This document shows, one piece after another, positions 60,625-64,000 of a DNA stretch of 64,000 bases. The position numbers and the translations under genes are program-made. Source of the DNA: Stenogyne calaminthoides (taxonomy: Eukaryota > Streptophyta > Magnoliopsida > Lamiales > Lamiaceae); assembly GCA_037126765.1 (NCBI GenBank), contig JBBCBC010000049.1, positions 806,001 through 870,000 of the forward strand, written 5' to 3'. Numbering within the stretch: the stretch's first letter is position 1; the number at the start of each line of letters is the position of its first letter. Below the pieces are notes generated by a model, which worked only from the letters and a program-made list of their open reading frames with translations, ran no database searches and was not told the DNA's origin.

Positions 60625-60680
60625 ATTCCAGCTCTTATTCGTTTCTTTCTTTCGAAATGAATAATAATAATTCATTTGAT

Positions 60681-62720
60681 GAAAAAGATGCAGAGACAAT
60701 AATAGTTCATGTGCTAAACAATAATACTAGTATTTTACTTCATTCTTTTGTTTTTGCGTACTAGTTCATTCGATAATTAATACTAGTATAAGTTAAATTG
60801 CTAAAACAGTCGTACAATTTTTTTTCCCCCAAAACAACCATACATTTCTTATTCTTATTAGACCATTTTTTCTCCATAACCACAATCACAATTAATTAAT
60901 TAATAAATAATTAATTTCTCTCTCCTCCGCATACACATTTTACTCCACAACGCAATTCTTTTTTTGTCCATACTTTTTCCATAACCATCAACCATCAATA
61001 GCTCTTTAATAAATTATTTCTTTTATAACTTAGCAATTAAATTAATAATTATTTTTCATTATATTTAAAATATTTAAAAAATATACACAATTATTTGATA
61101 TTAAAAAAATTATAATATAATAAAAAAATTACAATACAGTTAAAATAAATTACAACATCCAATAACAAAACTAAAATTACAAGAATTAAAATACAAAAAA
61201 AAAAAATTAAATCGAGCTGCAAATACAATACACCCGGCCAATCAAATAATGACATGTGTCAAGAAGAAGATAAAATAATATTTGGGCAAAATCTCATGCC
61301 CACGGTTACAACATGATCGGGTCATCAACAATAGAAGGAATTCTGATTTTCTTTTTTACTTTTTCTTTTATCCTTTCCTCATGACCTGGGCTTAGTGATA
61401 GTTTATAAAATGAACAAACATAATCCACATGCTAAATAATCACATTTTATATGCTAATCCCTTAATCAATGATGAAACTGTTACCATCTTCTTCTAAATA
61501 ATCATACATCAATATGCTTATTAGTGATAGATCTCCAACACAGTACTGTTGCCACCTTCTTCCGATGCAAAAATGTGCGCCGCTCAAACTCAACATCCAG
61601 TAGTACCACATCAGTAACATGGCCCATTTTCATTCAAATACTTCCCCACATACAAACTAAGTCGAACTCCAAATATAGAACACCACACACTTAAAACAAG
61701 AAGAGGCACAAGCGTGAGACGGAATATACTTTGGACATTAACGCTTTAACACTTTAAGGAGGGGGTATCGATTTGTACTAGTTTATACACATCTTATGTA
61801 TAAGACCATCTCATACGAGTTTTTGTCAAACATGAACAACACAACCAAAAAAGAAGTTTTTTTTTTTTTTATAATCCATGTTCTATGTATAAACAACATT
61901 ATCATGATCTGTGCAACTAAATAGTCACACTGCTCTTCAGCTTATTTTGATTCATCACAAGATTTTACAAAAATTGGATTAATTAGTTTGATTAAAATTG
62001 TACGACTGATTAGAAACAAACTCAGTTCAATATGAACATATAGGCTTTAAAAAGAATATAAAGAGATTAAGAGGGTGAAGGAGATGCAGACAGAGGTGGA
62101 ATGATGGAGAAACAACTGGAATAAATAGAATCATTGAGAGTCACATCTAATATTATTCAAATAGAAACAACTAATATTATTAAGTGAAAAAAACTAATAC
62201 TGACCACCTGACCACCTAATAAAAACATGGATTATTGTTCACTGAAAGCAACCAACACGGTTAAGTGAAAACAATTAATATTGTTAAAAAAAAACACCAA
62301 TTGCTCCGTACAATCAGTATATCTAGCCAGCGTGGGAGCGAAAATGAATTGAATCTAAATATTTTTAATCACTCCAAAACAAATGACTTGATGCAAACAG
62401 ATTAATTGACCACAAAAATTTGACAAATACCAAAGTAAAACTAATGTGAAAGAATAAAAAGAAAGTATGATAAAATTTTCAAAGGATACAACAATATCTC
62501 CATTGAAGCAAAAACATAACGGAAACTCTTCATTCTTAACCACCTAATCTACTAAAAAAAAACCCTGGTCCTTGCTCATTTCCTGACAATTATCCCTAAC
62601 CTAGTTCCCTCAACTCATTTTTTACAAAGATTCTAGCTAAATGTAAACCCCAACAAAACTAGAACTAAATTGGTCATCTAACTAGAACATAAAACATCTC
62701 ATCTCTTTCACCAAATAGGA
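60681..62720. other. Intergenic DNA and 3' region of the GATA gene
   Basis: No gene was found. 61710-61832 is a relative of the MITE at 14812-14956 (GACATTAACGCTTTAACAC, CATCTCATACGAGTTTTTGT). 62120-62310 carries AACTAATATTATTAAGTGAAA repeats related to the ARF-intron MITE. The 250 bases before 62721 probably include the GATA 3' UTR. Confidence 0.5.
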
Positions 62721-63380
62721 TCAAAGATATCCACTCACCGGTATGAACTCGAAGTTCCCAAACATCGACGAATCCTCAATGTCGATCACCACTTGCGGTT
62801 TACCTTTGGTTCTCATCTCGACGACCTTCTTGTGCGAGTTCGAGTGCACGGACGGCACGAATGTCGGACTGGCGGCGGGCCGGTACTCAGGGTAGAGACG
62901 GCCCGAGCGGTAACGCACTCCACAAGCGTTGCAAAGGGTTTTCGGGCCAATAGGGCCCTCCCTCCATTGGGGCGTTTTTGTAACTTCGCAGTGAGCGCAT
63001 TTTTTGGTGACGGTAGGACGCTGTGGAGCTGCATAATTGGAGAAGTCTGCGATGGTTTTCTTTGCTCGTTCTACTTGAGGCAGTTTCTTTCTCGTCTCTC
63101 GATTTTTCCGGGCTCGGAGGGTGGAAGAGACGGGTGATAACAAAAGCCAAGGATTGACGGATGGTCTAGCTCGTTTAGACCTCGTTCGCTTATTAATTTG
63201 AGATTTGATAAGCAAGCTATTTTCAAGCACAGACACGGGGCTCTGTGACTGGAACACGCTTTGCTCTTGGACCTCGGTAGATTTGTACTCTCGACGAATA
63301 AATGGGCCGGAGGTCTCTTCAAACTGATAGGGCAACTGCTTCGTCTCAGGGGTTGGGTCGTCCTTTAAGGGTCGTTTCGA
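62721..63380 (-). CDS. GATA-type zinc finger transcription factor (plant class A), 3' exon
   Basis: A nuclear DNA-binding protein for GATA motifs. The single finger CAHCEVTKTPQW...LCNAC has the C-x2-C-x18-C-x2-C spacing of plant class A factors (about 63000-62920). It is followed by GVRYRSGRLYPEYRPAASPT, the family's conserved extension, and VHSNSHKKVVEMR. Upstream lies a basic segment NKRTRSKRARPSVNPW, as in Arabidopsis GATA1-9-type proteins. The frame is intact and ends IPVSGYL-stop at 62721. The open frame continues to 63479, but those residues are hydrophobic, unlike the family, and overlap a MITE relative. A splice acceptor at about 63363 (CTTAAAG) is plausible. The N-terminal exon, normally with an acidic LEWLSNFVEDSF-like motif, was not found between 63480 and 64000, so it is probably beyond the window. 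Confidence 0.88.
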   Translation of the reverse strand, partial: SKRPLKDDPTPETKQLPYQFEETSGPFIRREYKSTEVQEQSVFQSQSPVSVLENSLLIKSQINKRTRSKRARPSVNPWLLLSPVSSTLRARKNRETRKKLPQVERAKKTIADFSNYAAPQRPTVTKKCAHCEVTKTPQWREGPIGPKTLCNACGVRYRSGRLYPEYRPAASPTFVPSVHSNSHKKVVEMRTKGKPQVVIDIEDSSMFGNFEFIPVSGYL

Positions 63381-63429
63381 CAATGAAGAAAACAATATGT
63401 GTAAGCACAAGTAAAAGATAGAATGTGGA

Positions 63430-63555
63430 TAATGACAAGCACCTCTATGCACCAATAGCACAATGCAACTTAAGTGCATTTCTAAATGATATTAATTGTT
63501 TTACTAAAAGGGTATTAGTTGGTCAATATTAGTTGTGCAACCTAATGTTACTCTA
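63430..63555. repeat. Relative of the ARF-intron MITE
   Basis: GACAAGCACCTCTATGCACC on the left and, inverted on the right, GAGTAACATTAGGTTGCACA plus ACTAATATTG mirror the ends of the 146-bp element at 38829-38974. The flanks show no convincing duplication. It lies in the presumed intron upstream of the GATA exon. Confidence 0.5.
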
Positions 63556-63678
63556 ACCAAATAAGTACACACTCTCCAGACATTCTAAAGTTTTGATTAA
63601 AGATTCAAATTTGAGACAAGTCATAAGGCATATAATGTACCTCTGGCAATCTTTCATATAGATGTGTCACCTAATATA

Positions 63679-63943
63679 CCCCTCCGTCTCGCAATTACTT
63701 ACACTTACCTTACTGGGACGTCCCAATATTACTTGCACACTCCAAAAAAAGTAAAACCCTTCAAAAAGTGCACCCACAATATTCATAAATTTACACAAAA
63801 TGTCATTACTTTCAGGCCACGTATACACACAATTCAATTCTTTTCTTTACTTTATATATAAAAATTTATAAAATTACCCCCTCAAATCCCTACTCATTAT
63901 TCCTCTTTTTTGAATGTGTGCAAGTATTCCTGGGTTGGGGGAG
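63679..63943. mobile_element. Stowaway-type MITE upstream of the GATA exon
   Basis: TA at 63677-63678 and 63944-63945. The left end is CCCCTCCGTCTCGCAATTAC and the inverted right end is CTCCCCCAACCCAGGAATAC. Terminal identity is partial but the length and TA sites fit. Confidence 0.7.
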
Positions 63944-64000
63944 TATATTCTTATGTATGATCCTATATAGAGTGGAGTGAAGGGAAATCCAAACAAGTTC

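Larger units (their letters stand above)
53889..60663 (+). mobile_element. L1-clade LINE, decayed, interrupted by a solo LTR
   Basis: ATAATAATTCATTTGAT lies on both sides (53872-53888 and 60664-60680), a 17-bp target duplication. The left part of the motif overlaps the element's AAT-rich tail, so the limit is uncertain by a few bases. The order is 5' leader, ORF1 (from 54184), solo LTR, end of ORF1, ORF2 (57594 on), RNase H remnant and AATAAT tail. A duplication at both ends implies a full-length insertion. Without the LTR it is about 4.8 kb. Confidence 0.85.

Noticed and set aside
63381..63479. ATG at 63479 as the true start of the GATA protein
   Set aside because: The first 40 residues are hydrophobic and cysteine-rich, unlike class A GATA proteins, and overlap a MITE-related sequence; intron read-through is more likely.

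Overview
This 64 kb window is plant nuclear DNA, almost certainly from a eudicot. It has spliced genes with GT-AG introns, an ARF gene with a miR160 target site, a class A GATA factor, and dense Stowaway, hAT, Helitron, L1 and copia insertions. Some repeats (the MITE carrying GAGACGGTCTCA-type ends, duplicated BAHD relics) remind me of asterids such as Lamiales, but that is only an impression. There are three host genes, and about two thirds of the window is transposon-derived or unassignable AT-rich DNA.

Layout. 1-9845: a nest of one copia-type LTR family (one truncated minus-strand copy, then three plus-strand copies in direct tandem with 5-bp spacers), with the last piece of a copia pol gene and two minus-strand L1 fragments. 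12720-25729: a 19-exon gene for a SAPS-domain (SIT4-associated, PP6 regulatory) protein on the plus strand. It carries several reading-frame lesions, and its introns have collected MITEs and a hAT derivative that keeps the end of its transposase. 27083-29697: a long-TIR element with a telomere-like core, a short-motif repeat and a Ty3/gypsy-type solo LTR. 30078-36783: a direct duplication of a 2.8 kb segment carrying BAHD acyltransferase relics; each copy has an insertion that the other lacks. 37477-40147: an intact class C auxin response factor (ARF10/16 type) on the minus strand, with a pogo/Emigrant-like transposon just upstream.

44284-47024: a retroelement made of two LTRs separated by only 19 nt that hold a primer-binding site, flanked by a perfect 5-bp target duplication. 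47273-53658: hAT, Helitron and Stowaway insertions, several nested. 53889-60663: a decayed L1 LINE with a 17-bp target duplication, split by a 1995-bp solo LTR of the same family as the array at 3410-8958. 62721-63380: the DNA-binding end of a GATA factor on the minus strand, whose 5' exon I could not place.

The three genes do not form a functional cluster. ARF and GATA read as intact host regulators. The SAPS gene may be a decaying paralogue or may contain sequence errors. Boundaries with perfect target duplications (44284-47024, 55157-57151, 28095-29697, 16601-17157, 34775-35229, 50829-51981, 53889-60663) are the most secure statements here. Percent identities and ages were not computed.
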